DNA of 64,000 bases from SG8-30 sp963695085 (GTDB lineage: Bacteria > Pseudomonadota > Gammaproteobacteria > Steroidobacterales > Steroidobacteraceae): NCBI GenBank assembly GCA_963695085.1, contig CAVOFV010000001.1:124001-188000 (forward strand), written 5' to 3'. Below are positions 1-8,729 of the stretch, piece by piece (positions within the stretch are counted from its first letter, which is position 1; each line of letters begins with the position of its first letter). A program made the translations under genes and the position numbers. The notes beneath the pieces were generated by a model. The model saw only the letters and a list, made by a program, of their open reading frames with translations. It was not told where the DNA came from and did not search any database.

Positions 1-573
1 GGCGCACCGTCAGCTAACGACCGTCTGATACTTAGTATATGTCAGGCACCCGTGTTCGTGTGCCGGTCACTAGAGGGGCGCAACACTAGCGATTGGCGCG
101 CCCGACTGCAAGAGAGAAAAACGAGATGCGCCGCGGCATGAGCACACGACGGTTGCGATCACCGCGGCCCCTCGATCAGCCACCCGGTCCGGCATGCGGG
201 GACCGCGCCGCACATTCGCGGCAGGCTGGCGGGAATGGCAAATACCGCGTCAAAACGGCCGCTGTTCTTGCTGGCGAACCACGCGACTGCGGGCCGCGCC
301 GGGCGGCGTCGAGCGCAGCCGCGCAGCGGCGACGGATGGTCGGGACCCGTCTCGATTCTGCTGTTGTGCACTGCAGCAATCCATGCCGCCCCGGCCTCGC
401 TGGTTGCGGACATTCCCTACCTGGGCGCATTGCCGCAGGCAGTGTCGATGCCGCGGTTGGCCGACGTCGCGGATCCGCGTTACGCTTCGGAATCCGCGGC
501 CGGCCGGCCCGATGCCGCAGCGGCAATCGCTGGCTGGCGGCACTCTGCAGCGGCGAGTGACCGGAGTCCATTC
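1..573. other. Stretch with no confident gene
   Basis: No gene can be supported here. Several overlapping open frames exist on both strands, as expected at this GC content, and none has a recognisable domain. One plus-strand frame starts at 235 and runs without a stop into the small membrane protein that begins at 574. It holds a short hydrophobic run at about residues 40-50, so an N-terminally longer product cannot be fully excluded. The good ribosome binding site just before 574 favours the short form. The first 60 bases are a little more AT-rich and could be the end of a regulatory region cut by the window edge. Confidence 0.4.
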
Positions 574-780
574 ATGCGTACATTGATTCTCGGCCTCGCC
601 TCCCGCCTGCGTTTCCCGTGGCTGTTCGCCGCGACCACGCTGCTGTTTCTCGTCAGCGTGATCGTTCCCGACCCGGTGCCGTTCGTGGATGAATTGCTGC
701 TGGCGCTCGCCGCATTGCTGTTCGCAGCCTGGCGCAAACGCAAGGAACCGGCGGCCGCTGCAGCCGCGCCGCCCGACTGA
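574..780 (+). CDS. DUF6116-type small membrane protein
   Basis: A 68-residue protein of unknown function. The sequence shows a basic N-terminus (MRTLILGLASRLRFPW), one strong hydrophobic stretch at about residues 16-34, the conserved-looking segment PDPVPFVDE at about 32-40, a second hydrophobic stretch, then a basic and alanine-rich tail. The pattern 'F-P-x-L-F ... P-D-P-x-P-F-V-D-E ... W-[RK]-[RK]-R-K' is what I remember of DUF6116 proteins in Xanthomonadales. It is predicted to sit in the inner membrane with two helices. The start is chosen because a GGAG motif lies 7 bases upstream of the ATG. It converges on the MFS gene that follows, with 12 bases between the two stops. The role is unknown. 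Confidence 0.7.
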   Translation: MRTLILGLASRLRFPWLFAATTLLFLVSVIVPDPVPFVDELLLALAALLFAAWRKRKEPAAAAAAPPD

Positions 781-792
781 TGCTCGGCGCGT

Positions 793-1968
793 CTAGCGCG
801 CGCGTGCCGGCAGCGCGATCAGGGCCATCGTGACGGCACCTAGCGCGGTGATGGCGGCGGCCGTTCGAAACGCAGCGGCCGAACCAAGAGATTCCCAGAT
901 CACGCCGAACAGCAAGGCACCGGGCAGCATCAGTGCGCCGGTCGCCAGGTGGTAGATCCCGAAGGCGCTGCCGCGCAGTGCCGACGGCGCCGTGTCGCCC
1001 ACCAGCGAACGTTCCGGCGCCTCGGTCGCGGCGAGGGACACGGCATAGGCGGCGAACAGCACCCAGGTCCAGATTCCATCCGCCGGTGGCGATGCGAGCA
1101 ACAGCAACAACGCGATGCGCAGTGCCCACCCGCCGAACAGCACGGGGAAACGTCCAACCCGGTCGGACAGCATGCCGGCCGGAAGGACCACACCCATCTT
1201 GGCCAGGCTGGCCAGCGCCCATGCCAGTGGCACCCACGCGACCGGCAGGCCGGCCGCGACCGCCCACAGCACTATGAACACCTCGGGCACCGCAGACAGG
1301 GCGAGCACCCCTGAGGCGATGATCAGTCCCTTCAGGCGCCGGTCCAGCAGGCGCCAGTGAAATGGGGCGGCCGGCCTTGGCGCAACTGGCTGGTCGGCCG
1401 GGATGCCGAGCGTCACCAGCATCACGACACCGATCCCGGGCACCACGGACCACAGGAACACTTCGTGCACCTCGGTCCCGGCAGCCAGCAGCCCAAAAGC
1501 CACGAGCGGCCCGAGGACGGCGCCGCCATGATCGAGTGCCCGCTGAAAGCCGAACGCACGGCCACGCGCGCCGGACGCGACCGCGCCGGCAATCATCGCG
1601 TCGCGCGGCGCGGTGCGCAGGCCCTTGCCCATCCGGTCGACGAACCGCAGCACCAGCACCCACGTCCAGCCGAACGCCAGGCCGATCGCCGGCCGCACGA
1701 GGTTCGACGTGCCATAGCCCGCCAGGACGAGGCGCTTGGCTCCTGCGCCGCGGTCCATCAGCCGACCGGAGACCACCTGCAGGACGCTCGCGGCCGCCTG
1801 CGCGAGACCCTCGACCAGGCCCACGATCGACGGCCCGGCACCCAGCGTGGCGGTCAGGAAGATCGGCAGCAGCGGCGTGATCATCTCGCTGGCCGTGTCG
1901 TTGGCGAACGAGACGCATGCCAGCACCACGACCGTTCGCGGCAGCGCGCCGCGCCATGCGGGGCTCAT
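793..1968 (-). CDS. MFS transporter
   Basis: A 391-residue major facilitator superfamily permease of the inner membrane with about 12 hydrophobic segments. The N-terminus (SFANDTASEMITPLLPIFL) and the loop 'RFVDRMGKGLRTAPRDAMIAG' resemble the MFS subgroup in which R-x3-G-K-G-[LI]-R-x3-R-D follows helix 3-4. The length is usual for the family. The substrate cannot be read from the sequence; members of this subgroup are mostly uncharacterised drug or metabolite exporters. It lies 34 bases downstream of lysAC on the same strand and may be co-transcribed with it, which would fit export of a metabolite, but that is inference. The ribosome binding site before the ATG is weak. Confidence 0.8.
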   Translation of the reverse strand: MSPAWRGALPRTVVVLACVSFANDTASEMITPLLPIFLTATLGAGPSIVGLVEGLAQAAASVLQVVSGRLMDRGAGAKRLVLAGYGTSNLVRPAIGLAFGWTWVLVLRFVDRMGKGLRTAPRDAMIAGAVASGARGRAFGFQRALDHGGAVLGPLVAFGLLAAGTEVHEVFLWSVVPGIGVVMLVTLGIPADQPVAPRPAAPFHWRLLDRRLKGLIIASGVLALSAVPEVFIVLWAVAAGLPVAWVPLAWALASLAKMGVVLPAGMLSDRVGRFPVLFGGWALRIALLLLLASPPADGIWTWVLFAAYAVSLAATEAPERSLVGDTAPSALRGSAFGIYHLATGALMLPGALLFGVIWESLGSAAAFRTAAAITALGAVTMALIALPARAR

Positions 1969-2002
1969 GGTGCCGTCCGGCCGCGGACCATGCGCCGGGT
2001 CA

Positions 2003-4588
2003 TCACAAGACCAGTTCGACGGCCGGATCGCGCAGGTTGTAGCTGGAGCTCATGGCCCGGCCGTAGGCGCCGACGTTTGCGATGAGCATCACGTCGCCCT
2101 CGCGGCACTCCGGCAGCAGCCGGTCATGCCCAAGCACGTCGCCGGTCTCGCAGATCGGGCCGACCACGGAATAGACCTGTCGCGCTTCATCGTCGAGCCG
2201 CGTGAGGTTGACGATCTCGTGATAGGCGCCGTACAGGGCGGGCCGGATCAGCGAGTTCATGCCGGTCGCCACGCCCAGGTAACGCATCGCGCCCTTGCCC
2301 TTGGTCTGCGTGGCGCGTGCCAGCAGCACGCCCGCCGCCGCGACCACCCACCGCCCCGGTTCCAGCCACAACTCGAAGCGGGGGTGGGCAGCCCTGAAAC
2401 CGGCCAGCGCGGCGTCCAGCGCCGCGAGGTCCACGGGTCGCCTGCCGAGCCGATCCGGCACGCCGAGGCCGCCGCCGAGGTCCAGGATCCGCACATCCGG
2501 TAATTCGTCGGCCACGCCGGCCAGCGCGCGGGCCGTTTCAACCCACGCCCCGATCTCGAAATTGCCGCTGCCGGTATGCGCATGCAGCCCGATGATGCGC
2601 GCCCCAGCGGCCCGCGCTGCCGACCGCAACTCGTCGAGCTCGAAAAGCGGCACGCCGAACTTGGACTGGGCACCCGCCGTGCGCACGTGCTGATGGTGAC
2701 CGTGGCCGCGACCGGTATCGATCCTGACGAACAGCTCGCGGTCGCGCAGCAGCTCCGGCCAGGCGCGCAGCGCGTACAGGCTGTCCACGGTCACCTGCAC
2801 GCCCCGTTGCAGTGCCCACTCGTATTCCGCGCGCGGCGCGAAATTCGGCGTGAACAGGATCCGTCCGGCGCCGGCTCCCGGCACGTCGGCCAGCACGCGT
2901 TCGATTTCGCCGCGCGACACGCATTCGAAGTGCAGGCCCTCCGCGGCGACCCGCCGCAGGATGTCCGGGTGCGGATTCGCCTTCACCGCGTACAGGGCGC
3001 GCGACAGCGAGTCCAGCGCGGCGAGGGAGCGCGCCTGCTGGCCGACGCTTGCCAGGTCGTAGACGAACGCCGCGTCGCGTTCGCGCATTGCGGTCAGCAG
3101 GTCCGCGCGTCGCAGCTGCCACCACGGCGCGACCGGGTCCGCTGCCGCCGCCGGCGCGTGCAGCTGCTCCCAGGTCGGTCCGAGGACCGGGTCGGACGGC
3201 GCCGGCCTGATCAGCAGCTCGTGCAGTTGCAACACCAGCCGGTCGCCCTGCTCCTCATCTATCACGAATGTGAAATTGAGGTCGTTGGCCGCCTGGCTGA
3301 CGAGGTAGATCTTCTGCTCTTCGAACAACTCGAAAGCCTCGCCGAGTCGATGCAGGATCGCCCGGATATTGCGACCGAGCAGCGACAGCGACGCGCAGGG
3401 GCCCATGAGTTCGACCCGGCACAGCTTCGACAGGTCTTCGACCAGCGCGTCGAGGGACGACGGATCGAGGGTGTTGGCCAGCGGGTCGAGCGACACGGTG
3501 ACGTTGGTCTCCGACGTTGATACCAGGTCCACGGACAGCCGGTGCTCCTTGAACACCTGGAATGCATCCGCCAGGAAGCCGACCTGGTGCCACATTCCGG
3601 GACTCTCCATCGACACGAGTGTGATGCCCTTGCGCAGCGCGATGGCCTTGACCTGTGGCCCGCCGTCGGCCGGTTGCGCGCTGATCACGGTACCGGGCGC
3701 AGCGGGGCTGTGGGTCGCATACACGTGCAGCGGAATGCGCCGCTGGCGTACCGGCAGGATGCAGCGCGGGTGCAGCACCTGGGCGCCGTTCGTTGCGATC
3801 TCCTGCGCTTCGTCGTAGTGCAGCGACTTGAGCAGCCGCGCACTGGGCACGTCGCGCGGATCGGCGGAGAACATGCCGGGCACATCCGTCCAGATCTCGA
3901 GCCGCGCCGCGGACAGCTTGGCGGCCAGGTAGGCGGCCGACGTGTCCGATCCGCCGCGCCCCAGCAGGACGGTGCCGCCGTCGCCGTCCGAGGCGATGAA
4001 CCCCTGGGTCAGCACCACGGTGCCCAGCGCGGTCAGCCGCTGCGCTGCGGCGGCGTCCGCCTCGAAATCGCAACTCGCCGACAGGATCGTGGCGCCGCCC
4101 GCCGCAGCGCGGCGCTCACGCGCTTTCAGCAGCGTGCGGGCGTCCACCAGCGTCGTCGGCACGCCTTGAGCGTTCAGGTAGGCGGCCCCGATTTCGGTGG
4201 CCATCAGTTCGCCGGTCGCCATGACCCGCGCCCGTACCCGGTCGCTCACCTCATTCACCAGCCTGATGCCCGCAGCGATTTTCTCCAGGTCCGCGAGCTG
4301 CCGGGAGACGCCGTCCGGCAGGCTGAGGCCGAGCGCCCGTGCGAGCGCCCGGTGCCGGGCATCGATGTCCGAAAGCGCAGTCGCGTGGCTGCCAGCCAGC
4401 GCCTGGCTGATCAGGACCTCGAGAGCATCGGTGACCCCCGACAGGGCCGAATGCACGACCACGGGCGCTTCGCCAGCGACCAGCCGCCCGCGCACGATGG
4501 CGGCGATGTTCCGCCAGCTGTCGAGCGAGGACACGCTCGTGCCGCCGAACTTGAGCACGACCCACGGTGCGCCCGCTGCAACCTTCAT
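2003..4588 (-). CDS. lysAC: Bifunctional aspartokinase / diaminopimelate decarboxylase
   Basis: An 861-residue fusion of the first enzyme of the aspartate family pathway (aspartate to aspartyl phosphate) and the last enzyme of lysine synthesis (meso-diaminopimelate to lysine). The N-terminal half has the aspartokinase signature KFGGTSV at residues 13-19, then a kinase core and ACT-type regulatory segments up to about residue 460. The C-terminal half is a PLP-dependent fold III decarboxylase with the cofactor lysine in YAVKANPHPD, the HAHTGSG motif and the glycine-rich GGGLG loop. The start is set at the ATG directly before the kinase domain, with GGGGGAAG upstream; the frame stays open 47 codons further but that part is low-complexity. 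The fusion is known in Xanthomonadales. Feedback control by lysine or threonine through the ACT domains is likely. Confidence 0.95.
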   Translation of the reverse strand: MKVAAGAPWVVLKFGGTSVSSLDSWRNIAAIVRGRLVAGEAPVVVHSALSGVTDALEVLISQALAGSHATALSDIDARHRALARALGLSLPDGVSRQLADLEKIAAGIRLVNEVSDRVRARVMATGELMATEIGAAYLNAQGVPTTLVDARTLLKARERRAAAGGATILSASCDFEADAAAAQRLTALGTVVLTQGFIASDGDGGTVLLGRGGSDTSAAYLAAKLSAARLEIWTDVPGMFSADPRDVPSARLLKSLHYDEAQEIATNGAQVLHPRCILPVRQRRIPLHVYATHSPAAPGTVISAQPADGGPQVKAIALRKGITLVSMESPGMWHQVGFLADAFQVFKEHRLSVDLVSTSETNVTVSLDPLANTLDPSSLDALVEDLSKLCRVELMGPCASLSLLGRNIRAILHRLGEAFELFEEQKIYLVSQAANDLNFTFVIDEEQGDRLVLQLHELLIRPAPSDPVLGPTWEQLHAPAAAADPVAPWWQLRRADLLTAMRERDAAFVYDLASVGQQARSLAALDSLSRALYAVKANPHPDILRRVAAEGLHFECVSRGEIERVLADVPGAGAGRILFTPNFAPRAEYEWALQRGVQVTVDSLYALRAWPELLRDRELFVRIDTGRGHGHHQHVRTAGAQSKFGVPLFELDELRSAARAAGARIIGLHAHTGSGNFEIGAWVETARALAGVADELPDVRILDLGGGLGVPDRLGRRPVDLAALDAALAGFRAAHPRFELWLEPGRWVVAAAGVLLARATQTKGKGAMRYLGVATGMNSLIRPALYGAYHEIVNLTRLDDEARQVYSVVGPICETGDVLGHDRLLPECREGDVMLIANVGAYGRAMSSSYNLRDPAVELVL

Positions 4589-4743
4589 GAGGCTTCCCCC
4601 GGCCAGGCGCCGGCCATGTGACCCAGCCGGTGATTCTGCAATAGCCGTGCCGGCCTTGTCGCCCCGGCGGCGCGGCGCACACCGCGCAGCACGGCGGCCG
4701 CGCGGACTGGTCAGCCCGCGTGGCAGCAACAGGTCGAAGCGGA

Positions 4744-4953
4744 TCAGGCCTCTTCGAGGTCCGAGAAATCGTCGTTGAGTTCGCGCTTGAGACGTCGCTC
4801 GTCGAGCGCGTCTTCGAGGCGGCTCCAGGCCGCCTGGATGGTCTTGCGACCCGGCTTCGGACGTCTGTTGGGCACGACGATCAGCTTGTCGAGGTCTTCC
4901 TCGACTTCGGCAGAAAAATCGTCATCGAGGCTGAACTCATCCGTCTCGCTCAT
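4744..4953 (-). CDS. Small acidic protein, PA3496-like
   Basis: A 69-residue soluble protein with a very acidic N-terminus (SETDEFSLDDDFSAEVEEDLDK), a short basic middle (RRPKPGRKT) and a helical C-terminal part ending in 'LEDALDERRLKRELNDDFSDLEE'. The final pattern, a charged helix followed by D-D-F-x-D-x-E-E, recalls the PA3496 family of putative envelope integrity proteins, but that is from memory and weakly supported. It has no signal peptide or membrane segment. It lies upstream of lysAC on the same strand with a 155-base gap, so a shared transcript is possible but not required. An AAGGA motif lies about 12 bases before the ATG, somewhat far. Confidence 0.6.
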   Translation of the reverse strand: MSETDEFSLDDDFSAEVEEDLDKLIVVPNRRPKPGRKTIQAAWSRLEDALDERRLKRELNDDFSDLEEA

Positions 4954-5058
4954 AACGGGGCAAGTCCTTCCTGTCCAAGCGCCCGGTTTCCGACTCTCCG
5001 GAACCGCGGGCAGCGCAATATATACGAACTGCCTGTGAGTTCAACTGTCCGCGAAAGT

Positions 5059-5910
5059 TCACCCCCGCCGGGTTGCCGGGACCCGGCCCTGCCAGGTCAC
5101 AATGACCGGGCTGCCAGGCCGCAGGCCCAGCGCCTGTGCCGCATCGCCCTGAACCCGGGCGGCCTCCAGCACCCCGAAGGCGTTGATGAGCGCGACATCG
5201 CTGCCCGGCGGCCGGTCGGCATAGGTGCGCACCAGAGGCAAGGCGTGGCCGCCAAACGACACGCTGACTACTTCATGTCTAGCAATAGATTCTATTTCTA
5301 TATTACTGAAACAATTGCCAAATCTATCGATGAGGACGATCCGACCGACAACCCCTTCGTCGCCGACCACGGGATCTGCCCCCGGACGCCGTACCCAGCG
5401 TGGAGTCTCGGGTCCGAGTGCCTCGAACGAGAGCCGGCCCGCCGCCAGTTCACCAGCGAGCGGGGCGAACACATCGCGACCGTGGAAGGTGGCGCTGGGG
5501 GTTGCCAGCCCCAGACCGTCGAGGGTCTGGGACGTTACATTGCGGACGGCGGCGCCGGAGGTCGTCGCGACTCCACCCAGGACGCCATTGTCCGGTCCCA
5601 GGAACAGGTGGTCCGCCACGCTGACCGCGAGCAGGCCGCGCCCACTGCCGACCCCTGGGTCGACGACCACCAGATGCAACGTCCCGACCGGGAAGAAGCG
5701 CCAGCTGCGTTCCAGCCAGAAGGCCGCTTCTTCGACGCGGTGGGGGCCAATTTGGTGCGTGAGGTCGATCAACCGCGCGTGCGGGCAGCGCCGCAGGATC
5801 TGCGCCTTGACGAGACCTACGAACGGGTCGGCGAGCCCGAAATCCGTCGTCAGGCTGACAATCGAGGCGCCCGGACCCGGTCGCGGCAGCGGATCACGGG
5901 CCGGGCGCAC
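5059..5910 (-). CDS. SAM hydrolase (DUF62 / chlorinase-fluorinase fold)
   Basis: A 283-residue protein of the S-adenosyl-L-methionine hydroxide adenosyltransferase family (DUF62). Family members split SAM into adenosine and methionine with water; a few relatives use fluoride or chloride. The sequence shows the start motif SLTTDFGLADPFVG, the segment IDLTHQI, the DPGVGSGRG motif, GPDNGVL, and a C-terminal beta-barrel-like part with an RFGNCFSNI segment. The start is GTG, the only reasonable start before the domain; no clear ribosome binding site is visible, so the exact start is uncertain. It is followed 23 bases before the next same-strand gene's stop by a small exported Cys-rich protein. The biological reason for SAM hydrolysis in most bacteria is unclear. 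Confidence 0.88.
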   Translation of the reverse strand: MRPARDPLPRPGPGASIVSLTTDFGLADPFVGLVKAQILRRCPHARLIDLTHQIGPHRVEEAAFWLERSWRFFPVGTLHLVVVDPGVGSGRGLLAVSVADHLFLGPDNGVLGGVATTSGAAVRNVTSQTLDGLGLATPSATFHGRDVFAPLAGELAAGRLSFEALGPETPRWVRRPGADPVVGDEGVVGRIVLIDRFGNCFSNIEIESIARHEVVSVSFGGHALPLVRTYADRPPGSDVALINAFGVLEAARVQGDAAQALGLRPGSPVIVTWQGRVPATRRG

Positions 5911-5933
5911 GGCGTGTGGCCAACAGGCTCAGG

Positions 5934-6158
5934 TCAGCGGCACTGCTTGAGGCATTCGGTGTACGCGTCGTCGCAGGCCTGCTGCTTGTTCTCGTCGCCG
6001 CCCGCCTCGGCCATGCAGCGGTCCGTGCGCGCGTCGCACTGCGCGAGGCATTGCTCGTCGGCCGTCGGCCGTGCCTCGGACGCCGTCAGCGCCACCGGCA
6101 GCGAAATTCCCAGCGCCATTGCCAGCGCGGCCAGCGTCCACAACCCTGAACGATTCAT
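5934..6158 (-). CDS. Small exported cysteine-rich protein
   Basis: A 74-residue protein with a signal peptide (MNRSGLWTLAALAMALGISLPVALTASEA, likely cut after an alanine near residues 26-29) and a mature part of about 46 residues that contains six cysteines. The spacing is C-x3-C, then C, then C-x6-C-x3-C near the end (AQC, DRC, QQAC, TEC, KQC). This suggests a small disulfide-bonded helical hairpin in the periplasm, similar in style to CX3C proteins. The ATG has the clear ribosome binding site GGGAGGCGAG upstream, so the longer open frame is not used. I do not recognise a family. It precedes the SAM hydrolase on the same strand and may share its transcript. Confidence 0.72.
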   Translation of the reverse strand: MNRSGLWTLAALAMALGISLPVALTASEARPTADEQCLAQCDARTDRCMAEAGGDENKQQACDDAYTECLKQCR

Positions 6159-6296
6159 CTCGCCTCCCGTGCCGAAGTGGCGGATTACGACGCAAACCGC
6201 TCGCAAGCCTTATAGGCCAGTCCCGTGGGTCGCGCAATTCGGCAATTATCAAGCGTGACGGGGTCGTGATGAACCGGCCCTGAACGCGGCCGACGC

Positions 6297-7118
6297 TCAC
6301 CACGCCAGGGCGCGGTACAGCATGCGCAGGCCCACCAGGGCCAGAAACGTGCCGAATGCCACGCTCAGGGCCCGCCGCGACAGGCCATGCGCGATGCGCG
6401 CCCCGAGCGGGGCCATGAGCACGGTGCACGGCAGCAGGACCACCAGCGCCAGCAGGCTGACGAAGCCAACGCTCCACGACGGCAGCCCCGCCGTGCCCAG
6501 GCCCCGCACCATGTAGACCGTGGCTGCCGGAATCGCGATCCACAGCCCGAGCCACGCGGCGGTACCGACCGCCCGGTGCACCGGCGTTCCCAGCCCGGTC
6601 AGCGCCGGCACGGTCAGCGTGCCACCGCCGATGCCCATCATCGCCGAGATGAAGCCGACTACCGTCGGCACCAGGCTGCCGCGACCGATTCCCGACCAGC
6701 GGCTCCAGGTCGCCGACGGCGCATCGTCGTTTCGAAACATGCGCAAGGCCATTGTCAGCGCCACCACGCCGAACACGCCCGCCAGCACGCTGCCGCCCAC
6801 GGCCGAGGCCAGCAGCGCACCGCCGGCAGCGCCTGCTGCAACGGGCGGCGCCCAGCGGCCACCGATCTCGTCATCGACGGCGCCGCGGCGGCGATGCGCG
6901 CGCGCTGACGCGATGGCGGTCGGTACGATGGACGCCAGGGAAGTCCCGACGGCCAGGTGCATGCGTATTTCAGGAGCGACGCCGGCGATGCTGAAGGCAT
7001 AGTCGAGGGCGGGCACGATCACGATGCCGCCGCCGACCCCGAGCAGCCCCGACAGCAGGCCGGCGCCGAGTCCCGCGACGGCTACCAGGCCTGCCAGTAC
7101 GAGCAGCTGCTCCGGCAT
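6297..7118 (-). CDS. TauE/SafE family membrane permease
   Basis: A 273-residue integral membrane protein of the TauE/SafE (DUF81) family, which moves sulfur-containing anions such as sulfite or sulfoacetate, or related small organic acids, across the inner membrane. It has about eight hydrophobic segments and the two internal repeats of the family, each with a glycine-rich start: GLGAGLLSGLLGVGGGIVIVPAL near residues 16-38 and GFISAMMGIGGGTLTVPAL near residues 155-173. The length is normal. The substrate cannot be inferred, since no sulfur metabolism gene is adjacent. It stands alone between the Cys-rich protein and the aldehyde dehydrogenase, all on the minus strand. Confidence 0.88.
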   Translation of the reverse strand: MPEQLLVLAGLVAVAGLGAGLLSGLLGVGGGIVIVPALDYAFSIAGVAPEIRMHLAVGTSLASIVPTAIASARAHRRRGAVDDEIGGRWAPPVAAGAAGGALLASAVGGSVLAGVFGVVALTMALRMFRNDDAPSATWSRWSGIGRGSLVPTVVGFISAMMGIGGGTLTVPALTGLGTPVHRAVGTAAWLGLWIAIPAATVYMVRGLGTAGLPSWSVGFVSLLALVVLLPCTVLMAPLGARIAHGLSRRALSVAFGTFLALVGLRMLYRALAW

Positions 7119-7222
7119 CGCCTAGCGCCGCGCTGGCGTTGCGTTGCACGGCCGGCCGGCCCGACAGCACCCGGCCAGCACCAGTCCAATGCAGCAGCCT
7201 CTGCGGAATCCGTTGGTCGGGA

Positions 7223-8656
7223 TCACGGAATCGTCCCGCCCATGACGGCCTTGACCTCGAGGAACTCGCGTAAGCCGTGGGCGCCCCACTCGCGTCCATT
7301 GCCAGACTGCTTGTAGCCGCCGAACGGTGCCATGTTGTCGAGCGGCGCGCCGTTGATGTGCACCATGCCGGCGCGGATGCGCCGCGCGATGCGCTGCGCG
7401 CGTGCCGGGTCGCCGGACCAGACATAGGCCGACAGCCCGTACGGCGTGTCATTGGCGATGCGTACGGCCTCCTCCTCGTCCCGGTACGGGATGATCGCCA
7501 GCACCGGCCCGAAGACCTCCTCGCGCGCGATGGTCATGTCGTTCGACACGCCCGAGAATACCGTCGGCCGCACGTACCAGCCGCGAGTGAGTCCTGGCGG
7601 CCGGCCGGGCCCGCCGGCGACCAGCCGTGCGCCCTCGGCGACGCCGCGCCCGATGAGTCCCTGGACGCGCTCAAACTGCGCCTTTGAGACCAGCGGTCCA
7701 ACCCGTGTCCGGGGGTCTGCCGGATCGCCGACGCTGACCTTGTCGAGCACGGCGCGCGCAACCGCCTCGACCCGCTCGAGTTGCGCCGCAGGAACCAGCA
7801 TGCGCGACGGCGCATTGCAGGACTGGCCGGTGTTCTGCACGATGGCCAGCACGCCGGCCTTCACTGCCTTGTCGAGGTCGGCGTCGTCCAGCAGGATGCT
7901 GGGAGACTTGCCACCGAGCTCCTGGTGCACCCGTTTGATCGTCGCAGCGCCACTGCGCGCCACCTCGGCGCCGGCGCGTGTCGAACCCGTGAACGACACC
8001 ATGTCCACGTCGGGATGCGCTGCCAGCGCGGTGCCGGCCACCGGTCCGTCGCCGTGCACGAAGTTGAACACGCCGGGCGGCACTCGCGCTTCATGCATGA
8101 CTCGCGCCCACTCCACCGCGGACAGCGGTGCGATCTCCGACGGCTTCAGCACCATCGTGCAACCGGCTGCCAGCGCCGGCACGACCTTGCACGCAATCTG
8201 GTTGACCGGCCAGTTCCAGGGCGTGATCAGCCCGCACACGCCGACCGGCTCCAGCACGATGCGGGTGCTGCCTTCAGTGCGCTCGAATTCGAAGGTCTCG
8301 AGTACCTCCAGCATTGCGGAAACATGTTCGAGTCCGGACGGCGCCTGCGCCCCCGTCGCGAGCGCCATGGGTGCGCCCATCTCGGCGGAGATTGCCGTGG
8401 CAATCGAATCCTGGTGCGCCCGGTACGCGTCGTGCACGCGCCGCAGCACCGCCTTGCGCCCGGCCGGCGTGGTGGCCGCCCAGTCGGGGAATGCCTGCAC
8501 CGCAGCGGCGACTGCACGTTCCACGTCAGGCGCCGAGGCCAGCGCGACCGTGCCGATGCGCTCCTCCGTCGCGGGGCTGATGATCGGAAAATCGCTTGCG
8601 CCGAGCGGCTCGACCCACTCGCCACCGATGTAGTACTGCCGGCAGTCGTGTTTCAT
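7223..8656 (-). CDS. NAD(P)-dependent aldehyde dehydrogenase
   Basis: A 477-residue aldehyde dehydrogenase superfamily enzyme that oxidises an aldehyde to the acid with NAD or NADP. It shows the cofactor segment TPWNWPVNQ, the general-base glutamate in ELGGKSPSILL and the nucleophilic cysteine in NTGQSCNAPSRM, plus the C-terminal PFGGYKQSGNGREWG motif. The last motif and the overall look match the group often annotated as betaine-aldehyde or 3-succinoylsemialdehyde-pyridine dehydrogenase-like, but the substrate is not readable. I place the start at the ATG before KHDCRQYYIGG because GGGTGGA lies about 10 bases upstream; a GTG five codons earlier is an alternative. No metabolic partner gene is adjacent. 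Confidence 0.9.
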   Translation of the reverse strand: MKHDCRQYYIGGEWVEPLGASDFPIISPATEERIGTVALASAPDVERAVAAAVQAFPDWAATTPAGRKAVLRRVHDAYRAHQDSIATAISAEMGAPMALATGAQAPSGLEHVSAMLEVLETFEFERTEGSTRIVLEPVGVCGLITPWNWPVNQIACKVVPALAAGCTMVLKPSEIAPLSAVEWARVMHEARVPPGVFNFVHGDGPVAGTALAAHPDVDMVSFTGSTRAGAEVARSGAATIKRVHQELGGKSPSILLDDADLDKAVKAGVLAIVQNTGQSCNAPSRMLVPAAQLERVEAVARAVLDKVSVGDPADPRTRVGPLVSKAQFERVQGLIGRGVAEGARLVAGGPGRPPGLTRGWYVRPTVFSGVSNDMTIAREEVFGPVLAIIPYRDEEEAVRIANDTPYGLSAYVWSGDPARAQRIARRIRAGMVHINGAPLDNMAPFGGYKQSGNGREWGAHGLREFLEVKAVMGGTIP

Positions 8657-8729
8657 CGTCACTGAATCCACCCTGGCTGCGCGTCAGTCGTGCGGCGCGG
8701 CCTCGACGACGTGCAACGGGCGCAAGGCG

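Noticed and set aside
235..573. In-frame extension of the DUF6116-type protein
   Set aside because: No recognisable domain, and a good ribosome binding site marks the ATG at 574; kept only as a remark.
653..1957. Long minus-strand frame of about 434 codons over the MFS gene
   Set aside because: Arginine- and glycine-rich shadow of the transporter in another frame, without any domain.
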